Shown here piece by piece: positions 44,973-57,187 of a DNA stretch of 64,000 nucleotides. The position numbers and the translations under genes are program-made. Origin of the DNA: Cryptomeria japonica (taxonomy: Eukaryota; Streptophyta; Pinopsida; Cupressales; Cupressaceae); NCBI RefSeq assembly GCF_030272615.1, contig NC_081412.1:691680083-691744082 (forward strand), written 5' to 3'. Each line of letters opens with the position of its first letter. Position 1 is the first letter of the stretch. The notes below the pieces were generated by a model. It saw only the letters and a list, made by a program, of their open reading frames with translations, was not told the origin of the DNA and searched no databases.

Positions 44973-47147
44973 TTGTCCCTTTTGCATTTAACATCTTTTG
45001 TTGTAGATTTTGTGTTTTGAAGTTGAAGATCTGATATTTCTGACAACATTTTGACATTTTTGTGTTTGCGACATCTGAAATTGCATCTGCATCCTCGAAA
45101 GTATTTTATTTTTCTACAGATTGTGAAAGTCGCATCTGTGTTCTCTAGTCGCGTCTATGGAGTTTTCTGGTGCATTTGCGTCTAGGAGCCGCGTCTGTGT
45201 TCTGGAACCATGTCTGTGTTAGCTTTAGGCATGTCTACGAAATTTTATAGCATTTGTGTTTTTGATAACCGCGTCTGTGTGAATTTGTTACATTTTGGGT
45301 TTTCTTTGATTCGGTTTTGTGTCATTCAGATTTCAGATCTAGCTAACAAAAGTGGTGCAACATGTTTTGGAGAGAAAAATCATTTTGTTGAAGGCCCCTA
45401 TTTCACAAAGTCTTTTGGATCTAAAATTTACCTAACTTGTGTGCTTGCAAGAAGGGGTGATCATTTGAAACAATCCAAACTACTAATAGATCTTTGTTGT
45501 AGGACCTTGGCAAGGGTTTTTTATCTTTATTGTGTGCCTTATTTTCATAGATTAGCAAACACTTCAATTGGTGCACTAAAATTGAACCATTGTCTTTTGT
45601 GTCTTGAGCAATAGGCTCTTTTTTTTCATCTTTAGAGGGTCTGTCTCCCCGTGTGGTCATTAGGGCTACTAGTGAGGAGAGAACGACCCAAGTGGTAGCG
45701 AGGAAAACCCACCTCTTCTGAACCACTATAAACAACTGTAATCATGGCAAAAACTATGGATAACATGTGTTGATTAGTTCATACCGACACTGTCTCCCCA
45801 TAAACCCGTTTGATCAAATTTATTTGATCAATTGTAGGGCATAACCCCTACCGGCTGGGAGCCTTTTGTATTTACAGAGCTGAAAGTGCCGCATGTATGG
45901 CCACACGAGCGGATGCCCTTACTAGAACCTTTTTGTTTTAGAAGCCAAAATTCTTCTAGTTGTCGGGGCAGGAGGTAGAACCTCTGGTAACGGCCCACAC
46001 ACATACGGTTCTTAGTAGAGATACAAAGTTCTCCACGAGGAGTTTTCATGGGGACTGATGCTTGGCTACCCCGAGAAGTGAGTGCCGAGGGTAGAGCTAG
46101 TGGGGTCAAGCATCTAAGTATTCACTCTGAATAGCATAGCCTTAAAGGAAACTCCATGTGGGATCAACAACTATTATCTTGGCCAGCCATAAGAATTGTG
46201 CTTGACTTATTTTAAACAATCAAACATTCAAGACCAAACATAAAAACATTATGTCTTTTGTGTCTTCAAGTGTATGCAAAACATTTTTTACATCAAACAA
46301 CACACTTTTCTTTGAGTCATTTTGAGTCTAAACACTTGCAAACATTGAGTCCTCATCAACATTGTGTCCTCTTGTCACGAAAAATAGTCAAACATTTAGA
46401 TTTGGTCACAACAAGTCACTTCACAGATTGGAAAAATTGCACAAAATTTTCAGAAATGCGTCTGTGTCATATAACTGCGTCTGTGAAGGGAAGAAACGCA
46501 TCTATGTCTTTTGAGCAACATTGCATTTACAACATCTCAGAAACATGTATGTGTTTGATAGAATCATGTCTGTATCATTTAAGTGCATCTGTGTTTGACA
46601 GAATAGCGTCTGTGTCATTTAAGCGCGTCTATGAAGTATACAGGCACGTCTGTGTTCAGAATTGAAAACTTTCATAATCTAGCAAACAAGGAACAATCAT
46701 TTTCAGACTTATTGAGCTTCCTAGGTTATCTCTCTGGGTTTTCATCTAGCATTCAACCTGTCTTTGGGTCTCACAAAGTCCATCATTGCTTTACACCTTA
46801 CATTACATTCACATTTTTCTAAAATTGAGTCAAAAAGTCACTTGCTTGTCCTCATCATACTTTGTCAACACACTATATACATACAACATTTTGCTAAGTG
46901 GTCCCTCATCAAGGTCTATCACCTTTGGGTCTCATTTGGTCTTAGTTAGAGTCAAGGTCAACTTACCTCATCAAGAGAAACTATCATCTCTTTGGAAGCC
47001 ACACCTACTCTACTACATACATACTTGGTCTTACACTTTGGACATTGCAAGTACACTTCAGATTCATTTACATTCCATCCAACTCTTAATCTTCCATACT
47101 CTTTCCATATTCATCTAGTCTCACACATCTTGGTCAATACCTAGTTC
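44973..47147 (+). other. Gypsy-B long leader with GCGTCTGTG repeat arrays around a conserved domain
   Basis: Degenerate GCGTCTGTG units occur at about 45125-45285 and 46455-46655. Between them lies the ~550-base domain (45631-46195) shared with Gypsy-A. The remaining leader (46660-47147) is C/T-rich. Short frames (such as 45210-45614 and 46258-46665) cover the repeats and are not convincing genes. Confidence 0.65.
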
Positions 47148-50100
47148 ATGGTTGAAACCCATTCCCAAAAATCTAGGAGAGAAACTAAAGAGGCTCAAGA
47201 GTCCACAAACATGAGTTCTTATGAGTTTGGAAATGATATCTTTTTCAATTTTGATCATACTACATTACCCGACATGGATGCTTATAGAAATAATCCAAAT
47301 GTTGAGCACATGGACACTACAAACAACAATGATACACACAATGACAATATGGACAACTTTTCCATACATTCAGTAAAGTGGAAGACACCATTATGGATCC
47401 CTATTTCAATAGATTGGTTGAGGAAATAATGAGGAGAGATAGACAATATTTCTTACAAGTGATGGCACAAAGTGGAGCCAAGATCCCTCATGATTTTGAC
47501 ATGTCTCAAATAATAGAAACTCGACCTTTGCAACAACCTCACCTCAGCATGGATCAAAGGAGGCCTAATAGTGGAGGTAATAGAGGACCACATCGTGTGC
47601 CTAAATCACCATCATCTTTGTTTCAAAAACCAGAGGTCCCATACACACATGGTCAAGCATATGATACTCACCTTCGCAGACCATTATGGAAGTCTTATGT
47701 AGAAAAATATGCTCAATCACATACCAATGCTAAGGATCAACAACCAAAGAAATCGGATATCCAAAGGCATGCTCAAAATTTGGACACAAGGAAACCCCAC
47801 ATCCAATTTGGGGGCAATACATTAGAACAAACTCAGGACATGCCTGTAGAGTATGGTATACATGGACAAAACAGATATTCCATTCCACATCATGACTCTA
47901 TACCAAGTGGTCCTTATACACAACATCACTATATACCTCCTCCATATGAACATGTGTATGATCAATACCATCCATATATGCAACATGCTCCTCCTCCACC
48001 CAGTCCTTCAGGCTTGGGATATGGTCTAAGAAGTCAGTCTCCACCTAAGAACAATTTGGAACAGCAAATTAAGGACTTACAAAAGAAAATGGAGGACATA
48101 AATACACCGAAGCCAACTTACACAATGAGAGACATATGTCCCTATCCATTTGACAAAAGCATTCCAATGCCTCCATTTCCTACACACTTTGTGGCACCTA
48201 AGCTTGATAAGTATAGAGGAAAAGGGGATCCTAAGGCACATATAAGATAGTTTTTCATAGCTTGCATTGAGGTAGCAGTAGAAGAGACATATTTGATGAG
48301 ATTATTCCCACAGAGCTTAGGTGATCAAGCTATGGAATGGTTCTCCCAACTCCCACCTGGAATTAAGTCTTGGGGTGATCTAGCAGAGGCATTTATCCAA
48401 CATTTCTCATACAACATAGAGACAAACATATCATTCACTACCTTGTGCAACACCAAACAAAGGGATGGAGAGTCTTTTTCATCATTCTTACAAAGATGGA
48501 GGAATCTAGCCAGTAGATGCTCTTGTGAAATTCCATAGAAACAAATGGTAGAAATGTTCACTCAGAATGTTAACAAAGACGTTGGTTATGACTTAAGAAA
48601 ATCTTGTTTGTCCATCTTCAAGGACGTCATTGAAAAAGACTTAGCAACAGAGAAGGTCCTAATTGAACAACGATTCATTAAGATATTCAAGGAAAACAAA
48701 GATGACTTTAAAGGAAAAGACAAGCCCAGATTTTGGAATAAAAACAAGAACACATTCAATGATGGTGTTGTGGATGCCAATACAGTGCGACCTAAAATTG
48801 TTTTTTCTAGATCAAGCTCTACAAACAATCAAGTGAATACTCAAACAACTTCAAAGTCATAAAGGAAGTACACTCCATTGGGAGAACCACTCGAGTCAGT
48901 TTTTAAAAAGCTAGTGGCAAACAAGATAATCACAATTCCAGATTTTCCTCCATATGAACCAAAGGATAAACCAAATTGGTGGAATGATGATGAATATTGT
49001 GAATTTCATAAGAACAAAGGACATAAAATAGGAAATTGCCATCGACTGAAGAACACCATACAAGATCTTATAGATAGAGGTGACATTGAGATTGAAGGAC
49101 ATTCATCCAATCAAGAACATGAGATGTTTAAGGAACCATTCCCAAAGCATGACAAAGGAAAATCTAAAGCCATAGATGACCAAACCAACTATACTAGAGC
49201 ATCTTATAACTATGATTCAACTATCAATCACATCTCGATGGACAATTATGTCTCTACCATTATCATCAAGGACAAAATGCCTGAGAATTCTACCCAGAGA
49301 CCCAAGATTGTCCTGAAAGGAATCGGATCTTCTTCTGAACCTACCTCTAAATGTAATGTCACAACTCATTGAGGTAAATTCACTTTGCAAGGTGCTCCAG
49401 CTAAAAACACTGCTTCCTCATCAACCAAGCCTGAGTATGACCTTGTAGAACAGTTAGGGAAGACACCCGTGCTTATCTCCATCCTTGAGCTCTTACGCAT
49501 ATCCCTCGCACATAAAGCTATTCTTGACAAAATCTTGAGAGACACTTCCATCCCTACTGATTTGAACGTGGACTAGTTTCAAGCCATGGTGGGATACCTT
49601 TCCGTTCCACACTCCCTTACATTCACAAAAACCGATGACGCCTCTGTAAGTCAGCCACATAATGCACCATTACACATTGAAGCCTTCATACACAAACATC
49701 AAATAAAATGAGTCCTGATAGATGGAGGACCAGGTCTAAACATTTGTACACTGAGCACTATTAAACAATTGGGATATTCAGATAAAGTTGTGAATTCTAC
49801 AAACAAAATTACCATCAAGGCATATGATGATGAAGAGCGTTCATCCAAAGGCACAGTCACCTTGCCTCTCAAAGTTGGACTGGTTACAAAGGATGTGGTT
49901 TGTCATGTCCTTGATCTAGATCTTACATAGAACATATTGCTAGGACATCCATGGATTCATGAGATGAGCGTAGTCCCATCTACATATCATCAATGTATCA
50001 ATTTTCCTCACAATGGAGTTGAAGTTACTATCAAAGCTAACCCAAATCCATTCATATATTGCAACAATATGCGACCTAGATCAGAAATAACAATTCCAGC

Positions 50101-50284
50101 CAATCGAGAGGCTATTCCTTCATCAACATATGTGGATCCAGAATCCTTTAAAGCTTTTACATCAAAACAAGCAGAGATCAAAGAAAAGTTCAAGATTAAA
50201 GACCTGGGATGCGGTGAGTATATCTTTCATGTTGATCAACTCTCATTATCTCCTAAGGTTGTAATGCCAACGAATTGGGTGTGA
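47148..50284 (+). pseudogene. Gypsy-B gag and protease, broken
   Basis: ATG at 47148 (MVETHSQKSRRETKEAQES). One frame change near 47375, then a single frame to 50284 with stops near 48248, 48536, 48860, 49370, 49574, 49709 and 49928. A Pro/Tyr/His-rich region (near 47880-48030) precedes DICPYPFDKSIPMPPFP and the capsid core QAMEWFSQLPPGIKSWGDL. The knuckle CEFHKNKGHKIGNC lies near 48997. Protease: VLIDGGPGLNICTLS near 49711, then ILLGHPWIHEMSVVPSTYHQ. Normally RT follows the protease, but here it is missing. Gag forms the particle and the protease matures it. Confidence 0.85.
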
Positions 50285-50297
50285 ACCACCTAGTGTT

Positions 50298-50690
50298 GTG
50301 GCTACTAAGTCTGGATGCAAATTTCCTCTAGTGGTGCAAGCATCTCCTGATATCAACAGCCCTAAGAGTGGTTCCAACAAAGAATCTATTGAGCATATTG
50401 CCAGCCCTCTTGAGAACTCACATAGCCTTACCATTTCATCCATTCCTCTCCCAAACTTGGATCAACAAGAATTACAAAAGCCCTTACTCATTGGGGATCA
50501 AAAATCTAGCTTTGAGAAGAAAAATCTAAAAGTCAAAACTAAAGAAAAGTCCTTTAGTCCAAATCAAAATCAAAAGCTATTGGACTCTGCAAAAATCAAG
50601 GTCAAGGATAAAAATCCTATGAAAGAAAAAGAACAAGAGATGATCTCCCCTAATACCAAAATAACTGGGGGAATAAGTTCTAAAATTTGA
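50298..50690 (+). pseudogene. Linker frame after Gypsy-B protease
   Basis: A 130-codon Ser/Lys/Pro-rich frame, probably the degenerate hydrophilic spacer that precedes RT in the intact relative. No domain. It is followed closely by the integrase tail, marking the pol deletion between about 50690 and 50982. Confidence 0.45.
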
Positions 50691-50981
50691 AGTCAAAAAG
50701 CATACTTGTTGATCCTAAGTCTCCATCATGTCATCCTACTTTCACTTCTTTTCACAATCATAACCCTTCATCACTCATCCACTTGTTCCACACATCCTTT
50801 CCATTTTGGTAATACATCATGGACCTTTAATGGAGCTTCCTCGAAGGACTTTGTTGTCAGGGATGCCCAAACTTATTTAGGTGACACGCATATGGGCCTA
50901 CGTAGTCCACATGCTAGTAATTCTATCTCAGTTCCTTTATCAAGGAAGACAGTCACTCAAGCTACACATCATTTAGTCAAG

Positions 50982-51224
50982 GAATGTCACAACTACAAAA
51001 ATAAAGTCAAGCCTCACACATTTGAGGTGGGTGACTTAGTTCTCAGAGAAAATCCTAAAAATCAGCAAGACAGAGAGAAGAAGGGCAAATTTGAACCAAA
51101 CTGGCTTGGTCCTTACATCATCACAACAACATATGGATCTGGTGCATATCAGCTCTCAACTATAGAGGGTGAACCTTTGGAGGATCCTATCAACAACATG
51201 CACCTTCACAGGTTTTACACATAG
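50982..51224 (+). pseudogene. Gypsy-B integrase C-terminal fragment
   Basis: NKVKPHTFEVGDLVLRENP, then KGKFEPNWLGPYIITTTYGS and the end MHLHRFYT before the stop. It is the GPY/F-type C-terminal domain and corresponds residue for residue to the tail at 63440-63679. The upstream zinc site and catalytic core are absent, so this is the right edge of an internal deletion. Confidence 0.8.
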
Positions 51225-52989
51225 CTCTTTAGAGTATCCCAATTCAAAAATACAAAAAAAATAAAAAATAAAAATAAAAATAAAAAATACAAAAAAGTCA
51301 TAAAATAAAAAAATCGTTACTTGGTGAAAACCTGGCAAACAGGTGCCTTGTGACACAAATTTTTTTTGAAAAACAGAAAAAACATTTCGTCCAACGGTGA
51401 AAACCACTTCGATGGTGCCTTGGGCAAGTACCATGGTGAAAACCGGGTCACCAATGCCATGTGTAGAGACATTGCTCCTCCTTCCTTTAGGATTCACTTT
51501 CATCCCGTCACTTTGCACACACTCACAACCTATTCATTCATAATAAATTTACCTATTCCCATCATGGCTTGCTATTGATCTACCCAAGATTAGTTCGCCA
51601 TTCATAATAAACCTTCCTTTTCACCCCTTTTTATCCATAATAAATCAGCTCCTATCTGTGGCTAAGGCAAATCCTACGTCTAGTGATGGGTATGGAACTA
51701 AGGGCATCTCCTATTCTAAGGAGTACAGTTTCTTCCAATTTTCTTCAGTCTATCCATGCACAATCTGTAATAAAGTTACGTCTTCTCCACAATAAAGTAT
51801 CATTTTCATGGATTCAATCAGTTTCAGATGAGACACAACAGCAACAATGGGTTTCAACAAATCAAATCTTTCAATAGACTCATATGACATATGGTTCAGT
51901 GCTATCTATCCTTTTTGTGAAAGTAAACATTGTGACCACAATCAAAGTGACAAGAGACACTAAACTTGAGGACTACAGTGGATGTTGGTGTCGAGTCTTG
52001 GTTTTCTTTTGATGTTTATCTTTTGGTGACATGTCTTTTAGCTTTTCAAGGATGTCTCTGACTAGAGATTCTATCTCTAGGATGTCTTTGACTAGAAAGG
52101 TGAGGATGGGGTATCGTCACCTATTTTTCTTTGTTGTTTGTGGATTGTCACTTAGTAATGCTATGACTTGTCCAAGGATATGAGGACACTGAGAGTCTAG
52201 TGTGAACTGGGGCATTTCTTGTTTGTGACTGTCTTATCTCCATGCAAACAGGTACAATGACTTTTCGGGTCAAACATATGCCTCGATTGTCATCACCTAT
52301 TTTGCCATAATAAAGCTCAATGATGATAATGCACAAGAAGCTCTTTCACTTTCATATCTTCTATCTTCCATCCCCCTTTCTTGATTGAGTTCCATCTTCC
52401 TTCTTGAGTCCGTGTAGCCTGCTATCACATGACTGAGTATAATGACACACCAAAAATATTTGCATTTCATGTAGTTGCACTTGCATTACCACATATTAAG
52501 CATTTCATACATACATATAGATATCACAAATACATCACATCCTACACACAACACATATTAGCACATTTCACATTTGCATTATCATATTCATCTGCATTTC
52601 ATACATTCACATTTGCATTGGCATAACATATTAAAAACATAAAAGAACAAAAATATTGCATTTCATCATGTACATATTTGCATTCATATCATAACCATCA
52701 CATCGACACATACATCATGAATCATATAAGAGAATCACATAGGTACACATGCATATAGCTGCCGCAAGAATGCATCTCATATATAAATAATCATAAGTGT
52801 CATTATACAATGATGCCAAAATACATATGGCTACACAACCACCCAAAGATGTCTACATCATCATACAAAATGGTACAAAACTGATACATAGGGAGCCCTC
52901 TAAGGCTATGATGAACTCCCTCCCTCAGAGCCACCTAGCCTCGACAAAGTCTGAGCCCTGGAAGGACCCACCCCAGGATCATCTCTCCT
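51225..52989 (+). other. Gypsy-B region after pol, noncoding on the plus strand
   Basis: Begins with an A-rich AAAAATAAAAATAAA stretch (51250-51310), followed by GGTGAAAACCTGG motifs near 51323 and 51397 that also occur near 63890 in the terminal copy. A CATTTCATACA/CATTTGCATT-rich stretch lies at about 52455-52620. No supportable ORF. Confidence 0.55.
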
Positions 52990-54858
52990 GTCCCCTCTAT
53001 CTAGTGGTGGTGGAGGACCCATGACCCCACCACTAGACACCTGTCTCTTGTGACTCCCTCCAGTGGCCATCATTGTTCGTGATGGTCTGCGGAAGCTCCT
53101 CTCCTGCTACTCTGGTGGCACTGCCCCGTAGTATAGGTCTCACCAATAACCTATCTCCTCCTCTGCCCGTAGAACATAGGCATATCCAGCCCCTGTGTCC
53201 TCTGCCACCTATCTCCCAGCCATCATTGTTGTCTTAGCCTTAGTGTAGCACTGGATAGCCTGATCTCACTCTCACTCAGTATCCCTTAGCTATCTCCTAA
53301 GCCTAGTTGTCTCCGTCTCCAGATCCTAGATCTCATCTGCCTATCCCTGGCAGATCTCCCTCAACTCTAATAGCTCATCCTCCTCCTCCTCAGCCCCCTG
53401 CACCTATGGCTCTACTTGTGGCTGCCCCTATACTGGTGGTTGTACCTATGCTTGTACCTATGGCTGCTCATGTGGTTCTCTCTATACCTATCCCCATCCC
53501 TGTACCTATCCCTGCACCTGTTTGAGACCTTGTGCTGTTGGCACCTGTAATGGCAACCCACCTCGACCCCTCACCACCCGAGCCTGTCTGTCCTCCCCAC
53601 CCTCTCTCCATGGAGCCACTCTCCTCTCTCCAACTACACCCTGCCTCCTCCATCAGCCTCTACCCCCACCATCTCCATCATCATCCTCATCCCCTCCGCC
53701 ATCCCCATCTATCAGCTCTCCTAGATCTGTTAGGCATGGAAATGGATGCTCTGCCCAATATGCAGTATACTCTGTATCCATGCCTACATCCTTGATCTCT
53801 GGCCACATATCCCATGACATGGGCACCATCTCTACTAGCTGCATCATGGCCTGATCATATGATAACAATGGTCCAAAGTGTGCCTGGTCTCGCACTATCT
53901 GCACATACATACCAGAACCCCATGGCATCCACTAGATCCTGCCAAACTACCTGCATACCCTGTCCACTAACTACCTCTCCAGTACATAGGGCATCTACCC
54001 AATCAGATATCTACTCCTGAACGTATAGGGTAGCTCCACTACATCATCCTCCCACTACTCGCACTCGCAGTATGACCTCCATATCATAGTTTCAATCTCA
54101 TCGATCACTTGACGCGAGTGCTCCAACTTGCCAATCTATGGTTGTGAGGTAACCATATCATATAGATGAACAAAACTGCATCCATGACCCCTGCCTCTGA
54201 AATGTATCGGCCATGTGACTGGCAAATGCTCATATGCCCACACCTATAGCAATGTCACTCTGCAGCCCAATCCTACAGATCCATGATAAACAAACTAATG
54301 AAGCTCATAGTATAAATGTGCTAGCACGAATGGTCCCTAGGCATATCTGGTATACTGTGTAACCAGTGTCTCCAAGGTGCTCCCCCAGCCCACAGCCAGC
54401 CCTCATGTCACCCTATCTGGACACAGGAACCCACTGATCACTCCTCCTAGCATTGCTAGTAGCGCCAATCCTGTCACTGTCATGGTGTCCCAGGAGACAT
54501 GTCCTACCCTCATCTCTAGTCCCAGATCCTGAAACACTCGTCTCAAGGCCTCCTTGTCTCCATCTTGATCATAGGGTATCAGCTCCCCATTCATCGATAT
54601 CCTCAAAATCCTGTACACATCCTCTAAGGTGATTTTCATCTCACCCATTGGCAAATGGAACGTACATGTCTCAGAGTGCCATCTCTTAGCTAAAGAAGTC
54701 AGCAACCCCATGTTCGCTAGAAACTTAGGCACATACAGAATATGTCGCAGGCCCATAGCCTGAACCACTACTCTCTCATCAACTATCAGCTCTGCTCACA
54801 GACTCTGAGTTGATGGGAATCTCTCCTATGACTCGAGCATAGGTAGATACTCCTGCAG
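52990..54858 (-). pseudogene. Antisense plant mobile domain (PMD, MAIN-like) ORF in Gypsy-B
   Basis: Read on the minus strand. The best open part is 54768-54403. LIVDERVVVQAMGLRHILYV, then SLAKRWHSETCTFHLPMGEM and KITLEDVYRILRISMNGELI form the hallmark opening of the plant mobile domain (aminotransferase-like PMD, PF10536) found in MAIN/MAIL1 and in transposons. The frame continues past several TAG/TGA codons with GPFVLAHLYYELH and LLQVWAYEHLP-type segments. A charged tail near 53100-53350 ends in YYGAVPPE and RRPSRTMMATGGSHKRQ. It is decayed. Antisense PMD-type ORFs downstream of pol are known in some Tat-lineage elements. The family call is from memory of the motif, not a search. Confidence 0.75.
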
Positions 54859-54890
54859 TCAAGCAAATCAATCATGTCAGTCATAGTGGC

Positions 54891-55059
54891 ACTCCCTGTT
54901 CATCACAAAGTGTTGCTTTTTATCCTAGTGGTACTCCCTGTTCATCACAAACTACTACGTGTTTTTTTGCACTCCCTGTTCATCACAAAGTGCTGCTCAT
55001 ATTAGTACTCCCTGTTCATCACAAAGGACTATGTCTTGGTACTCCCTATTCATCACAAA
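54891..55059. repeat. Five-copy spaced repeat ACTCCCTGTTCATCACAAA
   Basis: 19-bp units start at 54891, 54933, 54971, 55007 and 55041 (the last has one change), spaced 42, 38, 36 and 34 bp. A partial copy, TGTTCATCACAGAACTG, lies near 55138. It lies upstream of the antisense PMD ORF. Confidence 0.85.
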
Positions 55060-55129
55060 GTGCCTTGATCTATCCTAGTCTTTCCTAGAGGACCTGCTTG
55101 AGTGTATCCTCTCAACAGCTTATCCAATT

Positions 55130-55440
55130 GGCAATGTATGTTCATCACAGAACTGCCGATTTGACCTAAGAAGACACAAACATGCCTTCATGACATAAAT
55201 GCGCTTACATATTGTACACACGCGCCTGCTCTGCACAGACACACCTAAAATACACAGATGTGCCTCTATTCTGCACAGATGTGCCCACATAGCATAAATG
55301 TGCCTACACAACACAAACGCGCTCGCATCTAGCACAAACGCTTTTCCCAGCATAGACGCACCTGACACCAACGCAGATGTGCCTAGCCAACCTAGACGTG
55401 CCTGACACCAACGCAAACATGCCTACACATTTTTGACATT
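55130..55440 (-). repeat. Degenerate repeat array, reverse complement of the Gypsy-B leader motif
   Basis: About a dozen imperfect units such as CACAGATGTGCC, CACAAACGCGC and TAGACGCACCTG on the plus strand. On the minus strand they read GGCACATCTGTG or GTGCGTCTATG, close to the GCGTCTGTG units of the leader at 45125-46655. The 98-codon minus frame covering it is a translation of the repeat, not a gene. Confidence 0.65.
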
Positions 55441-55953
55441 TTTAATGACATACCTAAAACACATTTATTGCACTACTTAAGATGCATTAATGACAACATT
55501 TATTGTGACAAATTACAAGGAGGTTTTGTGGTACTCGCTGTCTCTCCTGCATCTGCTGGCCTCTGAAATCGGCAAACGTGATCGAATCTATGCAACAATG
55601 CCATCGCTGCTGACTGTTGCTGCTCTATTCTCTCTCTGCATTCTGATCTCTTGGATGTGTGGATGACAATGAGGATGTTTTCCCTCGTAGTCTATCTTAT
55701 AGACTACTCTAGCCCTAGCCCTAGCCCTCGTCTCCTGAGTCAGTCTTCTTTATCCCGTGACTCTGTCACTCTATCCGGTTGGTCATTTCTAGCCTTTCTT
55801 TCTTATTGAGAGATTGTTTGTGAACTTTTCAAACATTTTCATCCAATCTCTCGAGGCAGCATATCATTCCCATCTTGGGGCAATTTCGAATCAGTACATC
55901 TTATCTTCTTTGAAACAACGCGACAAGTTGCATTGTCTCAAAAAGGGGCAAAA

Positions 55954-56487
55954 TGTAGACACCTAAAATTGTCATGTCTAATTAAATAAATATCTTTATT
56001 TATTTAATTATTTTAAGCCTAATTCTTCTATTAATTAAATAAATCTTTATTTATTTAATTAATTCATTTATCCTCTTCTAGCCTTATTTCTCATTTAAAT
56101 AAATACATTTATTTATTTAAATTATCCTTTTTCCTAAATTAAATAAATATTTTATTTATTTAATTGATCCCACTTCCTCTATTAATTAAATAAATCTTTA
56201 TTTATTTAATTAATTCATTAACCTTTTCTACCCATGACACATGTCATTCATCTCTTAATTCATACACTACCTACCCTTTCATTATTTTATTATTTCCTCT
56301 ACCTACCCTATAATCATAGCCGACCATTTATCTTTTACACCTCTCAATCTTATCCCTCCATTTCATATAGTGTCTTCTATATACAGAGATGCTTTCTTCA
56401 TTATCAAACCCTAAAAAAAACTATACATTCAGCCCCGCTTACGACTCGACTACACTACGCTTTTGAAATTTCATATGCGATCCTACT
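55954..56487 (+). repeat. Gypsy-B LTR2, left part
   Basis: Matches 44146-44680 including the five AT palindromes. Preceded by the purine tract AAAAAGGGGCAAAA. Interrupted at 56487 by Copia-3; CTACT at 56483-56487 is the left target duplication. Confidence 0.92.
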
Positions 56488-56981
56488 TGTTGGATTTTGC
56501 CAAGATCAAGAAGTCATTGAAATGTACATGAAAGAGACATAATATGGGATAAGAATAGACTGTATTCTCATCAATAGAAAATGATCAATAATCAACTGGA
56601 TTATCTAGTTACATACAATGTAGATGAGCCTGCTTATATAGGCAAGGCTAGGGATATGTAGGAGCACACAAGTATGACATGTGGCTCAATAAGAAACAAG
56701 GGTAGGTAGGAAATAGGTGTGGGTAGGTAGGAGAAATAATATAATATTCCACATGAGGTGGATCACCCACCGAAGGTGGAATTATCACTCCACAATAAGT
56801 GGATATGATAGTGTAATAACAAGATCAACAACATAAGAGGTGGAATTTCTCCTACACACACTATCCCAATGTGGCACAAACACCCAAGTGTCTCATATCC
56901 AAACTACTATGAAATTCATTATCCTAAGTAAACTTAAGTAAGTGTAATAATATCCATGACGAATAATTATTTACACCGACA
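56488..56981 (-). repeat. Copia-3 3' LTR (element orientation)
   Basis: TGTTGGATTTTGCC to CACCGACA on the plus strand. CTTATATA at 56633-56640 is TATATAAG on the minus strand. Confidence 0.93.
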
Positions 56982-57187
56982 CCCCCCCTTAAGTGCAACT
57001 TAGGGGAATGCACTTAAGTCTACAATGCAACTAAGCAATGCAAGATGGGTCCCGGCTACGAGGCCATGTTAGGTACCCATGCACAAATGCAAATGCATGC
57101 AAACCAATGCAATGAAATCTCTCACAAAGTGGGGAAAGAGAGAAAAACCCAATGGGAAAAAACCCTCCCCCAAAAGAGAGATGAAAG
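56982..57187 (-). other. Copia-3 purine tract and adjacent hairpin
   Basis: The plus strand CCCCCCC at 56982-56988 is the minus-strand purine tract. CTTAAGTGCA (56988-56997) and TGCACTTAAG (57009-57018) form a perfect 10-bp inverted repeat with an 11-base loop immediately beside it. Confidence 0.75.

Noticed and set aside
53307-54020. Plus-strand Pro/Ser/Leu-rich frames
   Set aside because: They are the antisense shadow of the PMD ORF on the minus strand.
55120-55416. 98-codon minus-strand frame
   Set aside because: It is a translation of the degenerate GCGTCTGTG-type repeat array.
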